Shown here piece after piece: positions 8,401-18,245 of a stretch of 64,000 nt of DNA. The notes below the pieces were generated by a model, which was not told where the DNA came from, made no database searches, and saw nothing but the letters and a program-made list of their open reading frames with translations. A program made the position numbers and the translations under genes. The DNA comes from Acidovorax sp. Leaf191 (GTDB lineage: Bacteria; Pseudomonadota; Gammaproteobacteria; Burkholderiales; Burkholderiaceae_C), in contig NZ_LMPT01000004.1 of the NCBI RefSeq assembly GCF_001424425.1, forward strand, positions 1 to 64,000. The letters are read 5' to 3'. The first letter of the stretch is position 1; every line of letters starts with the position of its first letter.

Positions 8401-10595
8401 ACACCCAAGAGCCAAACAATCAATGTCGTCCATGCCAAGCCGCGCGGGACGTTGATTGATGAGGGTATGAGCGCAGGGTCGACTCCCGCAGCCGCAAAGA
8501 CTTGTGTGGCAGGAAGCACTTCGACAGCAATGACCGTTCGGATGAGTTCGCGCAGCAGTTCGGCGCCATTGGCGAGAAGCTCGGGCGATGCGCGATGGAG
8601 AAGCGCTTCCGCAGCTTCGGATCGAGCGATGGCAAGCAACGCGGCGCGGCGCCAAGAACGATGAACTCCCGCTTGGCTCAGCCGATCAACGAGCGTATAC
8701 CACCTCACGCCATCAGTCGCCCGCTCGATTGCCATACGCGCTGCCAGCTCAACACCACGTGCAAACATTGCCGTGGCCGGCCGATCTAGTTGTAGCCTGT
8801 CGACGAGTTCGGAGTGGGCGTGCAGGGTGCCTGCAATTGCCCACTCGCGCAGTACGTCATGACGAAACGCGACCCGGTCAATACCCAAATCCCGCAGAGT
8901 GCCGCTGAATACCAGCGCATCGATTGGCGCCGCAGCTTGGCCTGTAACGTCAAGGAAGTCAGCGCCAGCCAGGGTTTGCGTTGCTGCGGCTTGCAGCAGC
9001 CGCGCCCGATCACGCCAACCGGCATCGCGGGAGCCATCCGCTGTGGTCCACCACTGCTCAGCCATATCGACTTCAGTGCGCGGTACGGGATCAGATGCTG
9101 GCTGACTTGCTAGGCGTGCGAGGCGAAACAGGTTTCTGGCGACCTGGCGTGCGGGATGGCTGTCCGTTAGAAGGGAGGCAAGCGCAGGATCAGTCACCTT
9201 CAACTGCTCAATCTCCACCTTGCTCAGCTCACCGAGCATGACGGGGTCGGTTTCACCCAGGCGTGCCAGTGCATCGCTCGGCAGCCAACTGGGCTCATCA
9301 ATCCCAAATTCGCTCCGAGCCGTCGCAACAACGGAAACTCCCGGAACGACAGAGGCTTCCCCGAGGACATCGACGACCGTGAGCCTCTCCTCTGTGCTGA
9401 AAGAGTCGAGGTTGTCGACAAAGATCGTGGCGCCGCCGTCATTGGCCAGTTCGACAAGCAACTCGCGAAGCGTTCCGTCGAAGCCGAGCTGTGCGCGCAA
9501 CGCGGTCCACCCGCGGGGAACACACCGTCCTGGGCTGAGAACGATGACCTGACTTTCGGCTTGCATGGCCTCGGCCATCTGCCGCAAGACACCAGATTTG
9601 CCGACGCCTGCATCACCACGGATCTCCACATAGCGTCCACGATCCAATGCTTCACGCATTGCGGCCACACGCTCCTGTCGTGGAAGTACGACCTTGCCCA
9701 CGCGATTACGAATGTCAGCAAGTGCCAAACGGGACGACTCGGCTAGCGCTGCTCGGGCCATAGCGTGCCGACGTTCGCCTAGGAGCCGATAGCCCAGCTG
9801 CGCAAGAGCTTGCAATGCTGTCTCGCGAGTTCTGTCGCCACCACTTTTCGCCACATCGATTGCTAGTTCAATGAGGCTGCCCCAGAAGGCGCCGACGCGC
9901 GATCCATCGTCAGTGTGCAGCACACGCACAGCGCGTTCTAGCGCCAGGTCATGAGATGCAGAGCCTGGGGCCGTGAAATCGAAGGTCAGAATCTGCAACC
10001 GGCGCAGCAATAGCCAGACGGTCTCGTTGTCGTCTGGCGAACCTTCGTCTCGCATGTGGCTTTTGAACGTCTTGACGAGGGCGCGCATGTCGTCGTTTGC
10101 CACTCCCGCCAGATCAATTTGAGCGGCGAACGTAGCCGCGTCGCCAATCTGGCGCGCGAGCGTGAGTACATCCTGATATGCCCCATCGATCTTGCGCGAT
10201 CCCTTCGTCGTTGCAATCGCCAGCTCATATCGCTGAGTCAGGAAGTCAGGCCGTTGCGATGCTTTGACGATTTGGCCTACGACTTTGCGAAAGATGGGAT
10301 CGGCGGCAGCGAAGGTGATGGATCGCTTGACCTGAACCTCCAGCACCGCCAGCTTCCCAGACACATTGTCGTGGGCATAGATGACCACGTCGTCGAGCGG
10401 ACGCCCCGCATTGGCTTGCTGTAGCGCCACTCGATCTATCGTGGCACCGGGAAGGCCGCGGGCGGGTGCCCTGGCGAGCATGGCTAGCAAGTATGACGCA
10501 CCGACCTGGGCTTCGAAATGGGCGCCCGCTGGCCCACTGGCCAACGTGCTCGTTCCTGGACTACTGTCAGTTGGAGGTATTTCCTGCTCGCTCAT
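5463..10595 (-). CDS. antiviral STAND (Avs-like) NTPase with N-terminal Cap4/DUF4297-type nuclease
   Basis: This is a giant protein of about 1710 aa. The N-terminal 200 residues fit a PD-(D/E)xK nuclease of the Cap4/DUF4297 kind: AHFEAQVGASYLL near residue 25, Asp-Asp at 68-69, and the core Glu86-x-Gln88-x-Lys90 (LEVQVKRS). A STAND-type P-loop NTPase follows, with Walker A GDAGVGKSG (about 327-335) and Walker B ATIFVDNLD (about 389-397). The remaining 1100 residues are Ala/Leu-rich helices, as in the ligand-sensing region of Avs proteins. In that family, binding of a phage protein drives oligomerisation and activates the nuclease. The ligand here is unknown. The start is uncertain: ATG 10595, ATG 10613 or TTG 10697, none with a strong ribosome site. 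It is divergent from a DUF4238 gene, inside a Tn7-like island. Confidence 0.72.
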   Translation of the reverse strand: MSEQEIPPTDSSPGTSTLASGPAGAHFEAQVGASYLLAMLARAPARGLPGATIDRVALQQANAGRPLDDVVIYAHDNVSGKLAVLEVQVKRSITFAAADPIFRKVVGQIVKASQRPDFLTQRYELAIATTKGSRKIDGAYQDVLTLARQIGDAATFAAQIDLAGVANDDMRALVKTFKSHMRDEGSPDDNETVWLLLRRLQILTFDFTAPGSASHDLALERAVRVLHTDDGSRVGAFWGSLIELAIDVAKSGGDRTRETALQALAQLGYRLLGERRHAMARAALAESSRLALADIRNRVGKVVLPRQERVAAMREALDRGRYVEIRGDAGVGKSGVLRQMAEAMQAESQVIVLSPGRCVPRGWTALRAQLGFDGTLRELLVELANDGGATIFVDNLDSFSTEERLTVVDVLGEASVVPGVSVVATARSEFGIDEPSWLPSDALARLGETDPVMLGELSKVEIEQLKVTDPALASLLTDSHPARQVARNLFRLARLASQPASDPVPRTEVDMAEQWWTTADGSRDAGWRDRARLLQAAATQTLAGADFLDVTGQAAAPIDALVFSGTLRDLGIDRVAFRHDVLREWAIAGTLHAHSELVDRLQLDRPATAMFARGVELAARMAIERATDGVRWYTLVDRLSQAGVHRSWRRAALLAIARSEAAEALLHRASPELLANGAELLRELIRTVIAVEVLPATQVFAAAGVDPALIPSSINVPRGLAWTTLIVWLLGVGNGIPKDAIPEVVQLYTNFSLGTLGASDITPFTTRQIYRWLRLVEPIDSMSMRSGGLKSDLREAFVMFAETTPELAAEYLTAVGESEHNEDIVRSILKMRGTLAQAAPAELANLTARALITKPRRHEHRFNREREEAFTYLDYQFIPASPAQGPFLDLLTNSPKNGLALVHRLVAHAVAHRSLGADPGTNGFDLALPGGARTFPWAQTYFWSRNSNFYAVTSALMALEAWAHRRIEAGEALEGVLTDVLGPQGSCAAYLLVAVDLIISHWPKSLDVAAAFLSNPELLCIDHTRQVHDRVEMPDFFGFGALHSEPRGSVTAADLKCRPSRRTTLDELIGNFTFLASPDQLATLRTLLATAAARLGEPAASAHLGNPEFMVQYALNLSDAANWQEVEVTLKDGSSATARQYLSPTAEQTHLQALRDAATERDSDFATRAALALAVEDPPRLLPEGRSAAVAWARRSATAMAEVESDDDGGERRMQEEAVVTAAMIVMRDGDDAFRAEHGEWARSQLDKTLAALDDGPARQMRGGLRFNPTAIAYAGLIHALRHQTTPEDVRSLLEVAATGNHAAAHGFGTSAAVLADVDIRLPRAVLRCAFSASVVEDRVWNASQEEVDASKARSHERVLAAVAAEMAWLEGKGSEPTWPKFPVERARSRRQLSLYETQIAAPEASALSLAEHVNHQAAALWLRQAHALSHDDTRPWLSEIVRAYMPWTALANGANLDDGDETDRPPSEWNDTFFAAVARCIVGPSTSEATELAVRHIVGLPDRHFYDVLVDFLRSLDAVYFGGDSIPTQVAVDIRSALADHMLTTRGWERLSRSRGLSIEIHIGPAIAVLFFNDYMYGQGSKCYLFEKGVERVGPFLPVLDKLVSKGPSLFVAMALLNLLEIAPRAEQLDVLVKAGGVWLEAYPDFRQLWIDHGVGHRWCLVMETIRVHSPSSFSSNAPLRPAIDNLVAALVALGVPEATRLEEELLKL

Positions 10596-10809
10596 GCTTC
10601 GCTTCGTTGGCATGCTTGCTATTGTGGCGGCATCGCAGAGTCTTCGAAGGACAGGGTGCCGGAGATGTTTCCCGGATCGACCACTGCAGTACGCCAACCC
10701 GTTCGGAACTTCTGAAGGTCAGTTAAGCATGCCAGCCGGTGGCAACGAAGCGCAGGCGCCAATACAAAGCCACCGGCCCCATAGCGCTGGAAATTTACGC
10801 ACGAGGAGC

Positions 10810-12861
10810 ATGAACAAAATGGCAGGTCGAAAGCAGCATTTCATTCCGCAAGCCCTTCAACGCGGCTTCGGGGTGGCCAAGGGGAAGAAAACACAGGTGT
10901 ATGTCTTTAAGAAAGGGCAAGAGCCCTATCATTCTTCAACCGAGGGAGTTGCGGCGCAGCGAGACTTCTACTCTGAGCCTTCGGACGAACAATCGCTCGA
11001 TGACAAGATCACGACTTATGAGCGCTTAGTCTTGTCCCCTGCCATCAACGCGCTGCGTGAGGCCCCAGTCGGACCTGTTGACTCACACGTGGCAGCAGCG
11101 GTGGTTGTTCATCTGTCAATCCGTTCAGCATTCTTCAGGGACAGTTCCTCCGCTATCGCGACCCAGATTTTGGGTAGTCTCACAGACGCTATGCGCAGCG
11201 ACGAGACCGCGCGCGTCTTTCTCGAAATTGACTCACTCCAATCCGAGGCGGCTTTCGTCAAGTTGATTGAAGAAGAACTTTTTCTACAATTTGAAGCTAT
11301 TCCTGAAAGCGGCAGAAAAGTGCTTGCAAAGCTGGTTCACTTCCGGGCACGAGAGAAGTTTCCCGAGATGTTTCCGGCCATGGCCACGATGTTTTTGCAA
11401 CAGCTCGGGATACTGCTCGATAGAGTTCCCCAGATGATTATTAGCGGACACAGCAAGGCACTGGATACAAATATGGCTCCACCGCCTCGCGTGGAACGCC
11501 TGAAGGCGATGAACTGGCAAATCTTCGGAGTTGAACCGCCGAACCACTTCATACTCCCCGATTGCCTTGCGGTGGGATCAAAAACATCGGACTTCCGGGA
11601 AGTGTTGCCATATTCCCTCATGAGCGACGATGAATTTTCCGGAGTAGCGATGCCTATTGGCTCCACGAAAGTGCTGGTGGGCAGCTTCAGTAGTCCAGAG
11701 GTCAATGTGACATCTCTGAACCGCTGTCTCGCCCAGTGTTCTTTGAACTTCTTTATCAGTTCGCAGGTTGACGAGCAAACGCTCGATGCCGCGCAGTTCC
11801 TCGGAAGCACAGTTTCCAAGTACGTTGACAGTTTGGTTGAGGAACAGCCGTTTGACGCACCTGAGAGTAGTGTCGAATCGCAAAAAACCAATGGTCAAGT
11901 GCCGGAACTGGTCAGGGTTCCCATCATGTTCGATCCAACGAGTCGCAAGAGCGGCAAGGCACAGGCCGCTGTTCGCAATCTGATGGGCGCACCCGAACTT
12001 CAGGCTGGTTTGCGAATCGTTGAAACCATCGTAGTTACAGACAACATAGTACGCTCCATGCGCGAGCGCGGAGTGCTTGTGAACGACTACACCGCTCAAG
12101 CCGTGCAGCTAGGAACCTGCCATGTGAATGCACGCCAAGACGGCGTCTCCTGTCAACTCTTCGTCACTACGCAAGCTGTCAATCTAGTCGCCAAGAGGCA
12201 TCCGCTTGCCCGCGCTGCAGCAGCACTGATTCGTCACCAAGCAGGACGGGCGGTGTACTACGCCGCGGTGATCTCTAAGATTCCCCAGGAAATAATGGAA
12301 CGACAGAGGCCACCGCTTGAAGCGATTGGCTTGCGCATCGCACACCTCTTCTGCTCGCATTACTTTGGTGGTCGGCTGTCGGGGCTTGGCCGCATGTCGG
12401 ACGAGGATTTCACAGCCGCCGACGACCTCTACAGCCAGACTCTGGCTGCTTGTTTTCAAGGAATTGCCGATGCACGTTTGCACTTCATTCGGCATCGGGA
12501 TGTGGATGCAGCCCTGCTTCCAGCGCTTTGCCATGTGGAGCAAATGCTTTGCGCCACAGCCAGTGCATGCGCGGCTACTTGCGGTGAAGTCGGCCGCTGG
12601 AAGGCCAGCAAGAGCATTGAGATACTGAAGGCGGTCAGCCTAAGTGACTGGTTCGAACTCCTTTCTCTTGACCTAGGGCGCTTCTTTGACTCCCACAAGG
12701 ACGTCGCAGGAGACGCCGACCTTGTACTTCTCGGCAGTCACGTCGAGCGCGTGCTTTGGTCTTTCGGTATCGCGCTGTCAACACCGACTCCGGAACAGGT
12801 CTGGATGGATGTATTTGTGGACGAGCAATTCGATAATGTGCGTCTGATGCTAAGGGCCTGA
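10810..12861 (+). CDS. long DUF4238 family protein, 683 aa
   Basis: The N-terminus has the DUF4238 signature: GRKQHFIPQALQRGF at residues 6-20, then VYVFKKG and a DFYSE block near residue 55. ATG 10810 and ATG 10819 are both possible; an AGGAG lies just upstream. DUF4238 members are usually 250-400 aa. This one continues with about 300 more residues of unknown type. That part contains LIRHQAGRAVYY (His475), which looks like a decayed HEAGHA metallopeptidase motif. I recall DUF4238 proteins being listed among candidate phage-defence genes, but cannot verify that here. Divergence from the STAND gene, sharing a gap of about 200 bp, suggests a linked role. Confidence 0.7.
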   Translation: MNKMAGRKQHFIPQALQRGFGVAKGKKTQVYVFKKGQEPYHSSTEGVAAQRDFYSEPSDEQSLDDKITTYERLVLSPAINALREAPVGPVDSHVAAAVVVHLSIRSAFFRDSSSAIATQILGSLTDAMRSDETARVFLEIDSLQSEAAFVKLIEEELFLQFEAIPESGRKVLAKLVHFRAREKFPEMFPAMATMFLQQLGILLDRVPQMIISGHSKALDTNMAPPPRVERLKAMNWQIFGVEPPNHFILPDCLAVGSKTSDFREVLPYSLMSDDEFSGVAMPIGSTKVLVGSFSSPEVNVTSLNRCLAQCSLNFFISSQVDEQTLDAAQFLGSTVSKYVDSLVEEQPFDAPESSVESQKTNGQVPELVRVPIMFDPTSRKSGKAQAAVRNLMGAPELQAGLRIVETIVVTDNIVRSMRERGVLVNDYTAQAVQLGTCHVNARQDGVSCQLFVTTQAVNLVAKRHPLARAAAALIRHQAGRAVYYAAVISKIPQEIMERQRPPLEAIGLRIAHLFCSHYFGGRLSGLGRMSDEDFTAADDLYSQTLAACFQGIADARLHFIRHRDVDAALLPALCHVEQMLCATASACAATCGEVGRWKASKSIEILKAVSLSDWFELLSLDLGRFFDSHKDVAGDADLVLLGSHVERVLWSFGIALSTPTPEQVWMDVFVDEQFDNVRLMLRA

Positions 12862-13013
12862 TGCGGCGAACTCGGTGCTTGTCTGTCAATGTCGCATTAC
12901 CGCGAAAACTGACATTCCCGACGCAAATCAGAACGGCCACTGTCAGCCTCTTGCAGTCATCGGAGCATTTTGGGGCTGCTCGGACCGCAAGAACTTCTGG
13001 GAAAACCAAAGAA

Positions 13014-13043
13014 AAAGAGCGCTCACCTTGAGCGCTCTTTTTT
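13014..13043. terminator. bidirectional terminator after the DUF4238 gene
   Basis: An 11-bp perfect stem (AAAGAGCGCTC / GAGCGCTCTTT) with a 5-nt loop has a T run on both strands. It closes the DUF4238 transcript and insulates it from the glmS side. Confidence 0.9.
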
Positions 13044-13115
13044 GTATAGCAACAAGTCCAATCCAGACCAAGGCGACATTCGCATGTATTGGTCTTCTTT
13101 ACCCGTTGAATTCGA

Positions 13116-13216
13116 GTTTACGACTTTACAGTTACAAATGGCCGCCCCGCAAACCCGCATGAATGCTAGAGGTCTGTTTACGACTTTATTTGCGAGTTTA
13201 CGACTTTAATTACCCG
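13116..13216 (-). mobile_element. Tn7-like right end (TnsB-type sites) at attTn7
   Basis: GTTTACGACTTTA occurs at 13116-13128, 13176-13188 and 13196-13208, that is, on a 20-bp phase (60 and 20 bp apart). Read on the minus strand from glmS inward, two copies give ATAAAGTCGTAAACAG and ATTAAAGTCGTAAACTC. From memory, these match the Tn7 right-end TnsB sites (AATAAAGTCTTAAACT). The outermost copy starts 36 bp from the glmS stop, where Tn7 inserts about 25 bp downstream of glmS. The exact terminal TGT and a 5-bp target duplication are not seen, so the end may be decayed or of a divergent subfamily. No tns gene lies next to it. Confidence 0.65.
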
Positions 13217-13243
13217 GATTAACGGATCAACTGCTCCCTCCCC

Positions 13244-15184
<1,941 letters not shown>

Positions 15185-15262
15185 GGAGATGCCTTTGTGT
15201 GAAACGGATGAGGGATGGTAGGCACCCTCCCAAACAATTTCTCATCGATATTTGCACCGGTA

Positions 15263-15307
15263 TGAACTTAAATTTCATCCATCCACCACCGTGAATTTAA
15301 GTTTCAT
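15263..15307. promoter_or_regulatory. paired operator sites, glmS / Lrp-type divergent region
   Basis: Two near-identical 16-bp sites, TGAACTTAAATTTCAT (15263-15278) and TGAATTTAAGTTTCAT (15292-15307), sit 29 bp apart, close to three helical turns. The second lies 14 bp before the Lrp-type start codon. Such an array suits an Lrp-type octamer and suggests autoregulation, perhaps with control of glmS. Confidence 0.6.
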
Positions 15308-15320
15308 AATTGCGGGCAAT

Positions 15321-15809
15321 ATGGAATCTATAACACTCGATGCCACCGACCTGCAGCTGCTGAACCTGCTGCAAACCGACTCCGCCCAGAGCAACCAGTC
15401 GCTGGCCGAGCAGGTGCATGTGTCCCCGCCCACCTGCCTGCGGCGGGTCAAGCGGCTGCAGGAGGCCGGGCTGATCGAGCGCCAGGTGGCCATCCTGCAG
15501 CCCGACCGGCTGGCCGCCATCCAGGGCCACGGCCTCTCCTGCATCGTGGAGGTGTCTCTGGACCGCCAGGGCGCCGAGCACCTCGATGCCTTCGAAGCCC
15601 GCGCGGTGGCCGACGACGCGGTGCAGCAGTGCTGGCGCGTGTCGCCGGGGCCCGACTTCGTGCTGGTGGCGCACACGCGGGACATGCCGGGGTATCTGGC
15701 GCTGTCGCAGCGGCTGTTCACCGGCGATGCGAATGTGCGGAACGTGAAGGCCTTCTTTGCCACACGGCGGGCCAAATTCGATACCAAAGTGCCTGTATCG
15801 CTGGATTAG
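15321..15809 (+). CDS. Lrp/AsnC family transcriptional regulator
   Basis: The 162-aa product has an N-terminal helix-turn-helix (LDATDLQLLNLLQTDSAQSN, then VSPPTCLRRVKRLQEAGLI) and a C-terminal RAM/ligand-sensing domain with the ..GPDFVLVAHTRDM.. strand. The ATG at 15321 is chosen because the HTH starts right after it and upstream in-frame codons read through the operator sites. It is divergent from glmS. The ligand is unknown. The sequence does not show whether it controls glmS. Confidence 0.9.
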   Translation: MESITLDATDLQLLNLLQTDSAQSNQSLAEQVHVSPPTCLRRVKRLQEAGLIERQVAILQPDRLAAIQGHGLSCIVEVSLDRQGAEHLDAFEARAVADDAVQQCWRVSPGPDFVLVAHTRDMPGYLALSQRLFTGDANVRNVKAFFATRRAKFDTKVPVSLD

Positions 15810-15842
15810 CAAGCGCCAGAAGCTATACAAAATATAGCAAAC
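15810..15842. repeat. small palindromic intergenic repeat, copy 1
   Basis: CAAGCGCCAGAAGCTATACA and AAATATAGCAA make up the unit, which has an AGCTAT...ATAGC core. It lies directly after the Lrp-type stop codon. The nearly 250 bp to the next gene hold nothing else recognised. Confidence 0.7.
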
Positions 15843-16091
15843 CAATCACCAATTGAATCGTGGCTTGGGCCGTGGTGAAGTGGCGGTTGAGTCGTGGGCG
15901 CTTCAGGATCGATCCGCGGCCGACCTGTGCAGCGAGGTGGCGACCTGTCCGCCCCGCGTCAGATGTAGGTCATTTCTCTCTGGCCTGCGTCAGCGGCCCA
16001 CGGTAAGCTCCCCGGCAGCCCTTTTTTACACAGACCTCCGCCCCATCGCACGCCGCCCCCGGCGGGCGCGGCCCACACCCCTTCGCCATCG

Positions 16092-17144
16092 ATGCCGACA
16101 CCCGAACGCCAGATGCCCCGCCGTATCTACCCGCTGCGCGTGTTGGGTATGGGCCTGGGTGGCGCAGTGGTCGGCGTGGTGCTGTGGGAGCGGCACGCCT
16201 CGTTGTACGCCTGGCTGGGCATGGTGCTGCCGGCCTTTGTGTGGCCGCACGTGGCCTATCTGCTGAGCCGGCGCAGCACCGACCCGTACCGGACAGAGAT
16301 GCGCAATCTGCTGGTCGATTCGGCGGCGGCGGCGGCCTTTGTGCCGCTGATGCATTTCAACCTGCTGCCCAGCGTGCTGCTGCTCACGCTGACCCTGGTG
16401 GACAAGGTGACCACCGGCATCCGCGGACTGTGGGCGCGGTCCATTCCGGTGATGCTGCTGGCGGGCGTGGCCAGCGCGGTGCTCACGGGCTGGCACTGGG
16501 CACCCGAGACGTCGTTCGCCGTGCTGCTGGCCTGCCTGCCGGTGATGACCTTGCACACGCTGTCGGTCAGCGTGGTGAGCTACCAGCTCATCCGCCAGGT
16601 GTCACGCCAGAACCAGATGCTGGACGAGCTGCGCCGCATCGATTCGCTCACCGGCCTGTTCGGCCGCGGGCACTGGCAGGAGCAGGCCGAGGCCGCACTG
16701 CGGCGCCACCACACCACCGACGAGCCCGCCTGCATGCTGATGATGGACATCGACCACTTCAAAGAGGTCAACGACGAGCACGGCCATGCCGTGGGCGACG
16801 AGGTGATCCGTGCGCTGGCCCACGTGGTGCGCGGCCATGTGCGGGCGGGCGACTGTGCGGGGCGCTATGGCGGCGATGAGTTCGCCATCATCCTGCCCGG
16901 CATGCGCGCACAGGATGCGCTGGCCATTGCACAGCGTATTCGCGCCCAGGCCGAAGGCGTCCGGCTGCGCGAGCTGCCCGATCTGCGCCTGACCAGCAGC
17001 ATCGGCGTGGCCCCCGCCGACCACCGCCACAGCAACCTGCGCGCCTGGATCGAGTCTGCAGACGCCGCGCTGTACGCCGCCAAGAAGGCGGGCCGCAACC
17101 GCGTGGCGGGGTGCATGGAGCCGGAGCTGGTGCCTGCGGTGTGA
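16092..17144 (+). CDS. MASE2-GGDEF diguanylate cyclase
   Basis: It is predicted to make cyclic di-GMP from two GTP at the inner membrane. The 350-aa product starts with a MASE2-like membrane sensor (RRIYPLRVLGMGLGG at residues 10-24, then about five helices to residue 170). A GGDEF domain follows. The active site is intact (GGDEF, residues 260-264), and an inhibitory I-site RAGD (251-254) sits exactly five residues before it, so product feedback is likely. ATG 16092 is used; ATG 16113 is also possible. The overall plan is like DgcT/AdrA. It stands alone, convergent with a histidine kinase gene. Confidence 0.9.
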   Translation: MPTPERQMPRRIYPLRVLGMGLGGAVVGVVLWERHASLYAWLGMVLPAFVWPHVAYLLSRRSTDPYRTEMRNLLVDSAAAAAFVPLMHFNLLPSVLLLTLTLVDKVTTGIRGLWARSIPVMLLAGVASAVLTGWHWAPETSFAVLLACLPVMTLHTLSVSVVSYQLIRQVSRQNQMLDELRRIDSLTGLFGRGHWQEQAEAALRRHHTTDEPACMLMMDIDHFKEVNDEHGHAVGDEVIRALAHVVRGHVRAGDCAGRYGGDEFAIILPGMRAQDALAIAQRIRAQAEGVRLRELPDLRLTSSIGVAPADHRHSNLRAWIESADAALYAAKKAGRNRVAGCMEPELVPAV

Positions 17145-17204
17145 TGACCACCGACATGGGACGGCACCCAGCCCTTTCACGCTGAGCGCGTAGAAGCGCC
17201 GCGC

Positions 17205-17235
17205 AAGGTTTCGACAGGCTCAACCCGAACGGTTT
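17205..17235. repeat. TTCGACAGGCTCAACCCGAA-type intergenic repeat
   Basis: This single copy of TTCGACAGGCTCAACCCGAA and its flanks resembles a repeat I recall as very common between genes in Burkholderiales. Only one copy is in this window, so its repeat nature rests on memory. Confidence 0.35.
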
Positions 17236-17283
17236 GGGGCGATCCACCGCGGGTCCGTCTCAACCACTGCCTGAACCACGGCA

Positions 17284-18108
17284 TCAACCACCGCCCCAAC
17301 CACCCGCAGCAGCACCGGGCAGCGCCGCCGGCCATTGCACCCGCACCGTGCAGCCCGCGCCCACCCCCGCCGTAGCGGTGATGGCGCCGCCATGGCGCTG
17401 CGCGATCACCCGGCACAGTGCCAGGCCCGCGCCCACGCCGTCGAACTCGGTCTCGCGGTGCAGCCGTTGGAACACGCCAAACAGCTGGCCCGCACGTGCC
17501 GGGTCGAACCCCGCGCCGTTGTCCGTCACCGTGAACCCCACCTGACCCGGCGCATCCGCCGCCACGGCCTGCACGCTGATGAGGGCGGGCTGGGCGTTGT
17601 TGCGCGTGAACTTGAGGGCGTTGCCCAGCAGTTGCCCGAGCAATTCCTGCAGCAGCTCCGGGTCGGCATTCAACGTGGGCAGGTCGGGGGCGATGCGCCA
17701 CTGCGCGTCACGCCCTGCCTGCGCGCTGGCAAGGGCTGCGCGCGCCTGCGCCACCGCTTCGGCCAGCGGCACCGGCTGCCAGCGCACGGGGGCCTTGCCG
17801 GCGCGCGCCAAGGCCTGCAGCGCGTCGATCATCAGGCCCATGCGGCGGGCCGACTGGTCCATGGTGGCCAGGAAGCCCAGCGCCTCCTGCACCTCGGCCC
17901 CCTGCACCACGGCGGCAGGCAGGTCGCCCAGCGTCTCGCGCACCAGCGTGCCGTACGACGTGAAGTGCCGCAGCGGCGCGCGCAGGTCGTGCGAGACCGC
18001 GCGCAGAAAGTCCTCGTGCGCCGCGGCCATGTCGGCCACCTGCTGCTGGCTGCGGGCCAGCTCGGTGCGCAGTTGCAGCAGGGTCTGCGCGGTGTCGTTG
18101 TCGCTCAT
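17284..18108 (-). CDS. sensor histidine kinase without input domain
   Basis: The 274-aa product has no membrane segment. A short coiled coil (residues 5-30) leads into the dimerisation/phosphoacceptor helix AVSHDLRAPLRHF with His40. The ATPase domain has an N box (LLGNALKFTRNN), G1 (DNGAGFD), F (FGVFQRLH) and G2 (GVGAGLALC). This is the HisKA/HATPase set seen in bacteriophytochrome-like kinases, but the usual PAS/GAF input is missing, so it is probably cytoplasmic or partner-fed. No response regulator gene is adjacent. AAGGGG lies eight bases before the ATG. The C-terminal tail is Gly/Ala-rich. Confidence 0.88.
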   Translation of the reverse strand: MSDNDTAQTLLQLRTELARSQQQVADMAAAHEDFLRAVSHDLRAPLRHFTSYGTLVRETLGDLPAAVVQGAEVQEALGFLATMDQSARRMGLMIDALQALARAGKAPVRWQPVPLAEAVAQARAALASAQAGRDAQWRIAPDLPTLNADPELLQELLGQLLGNALKFTRNNAQPALISVQAVAADAPGQVGFTVTDNGAGFDPARAGQLFGVFQRLHRETEFDGVGAGLALCRVIAQRHGGAITATAGVGAGCTVRVQWPAALPGAAAGGWGGG

Positions 18109-18245
18109 CGTTCACACCCCTTGAAGTTGGCGCGACGCCCGGGCCAGGGCCAGCCAAAGCGCCATCGGCCGCACCGGGCCACCGGGCGCATTCTTGCCCC
18201 GCACCATCAGGGCGGAGGAAGGCGCGCAGCGGCTCACAGCGCTCC

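Larger units (their letters stand above)
12862..13243. other. intergenic stretch holding a terminator and a transposon end
   Basis: No gene is seen. The stretch contains a strong bidirectional hairpin terminator at 13014-13043 and three GTTTACGACTTTA repeats (13116-13208) next to the 3' end of glmS. Confidence 0.6.

Noticed and set aside
12899..13010. Possible tRNA or attachment-site remnant before the terminator
   Set aside because: No cloverleaf or T-loop sequence could be formed.
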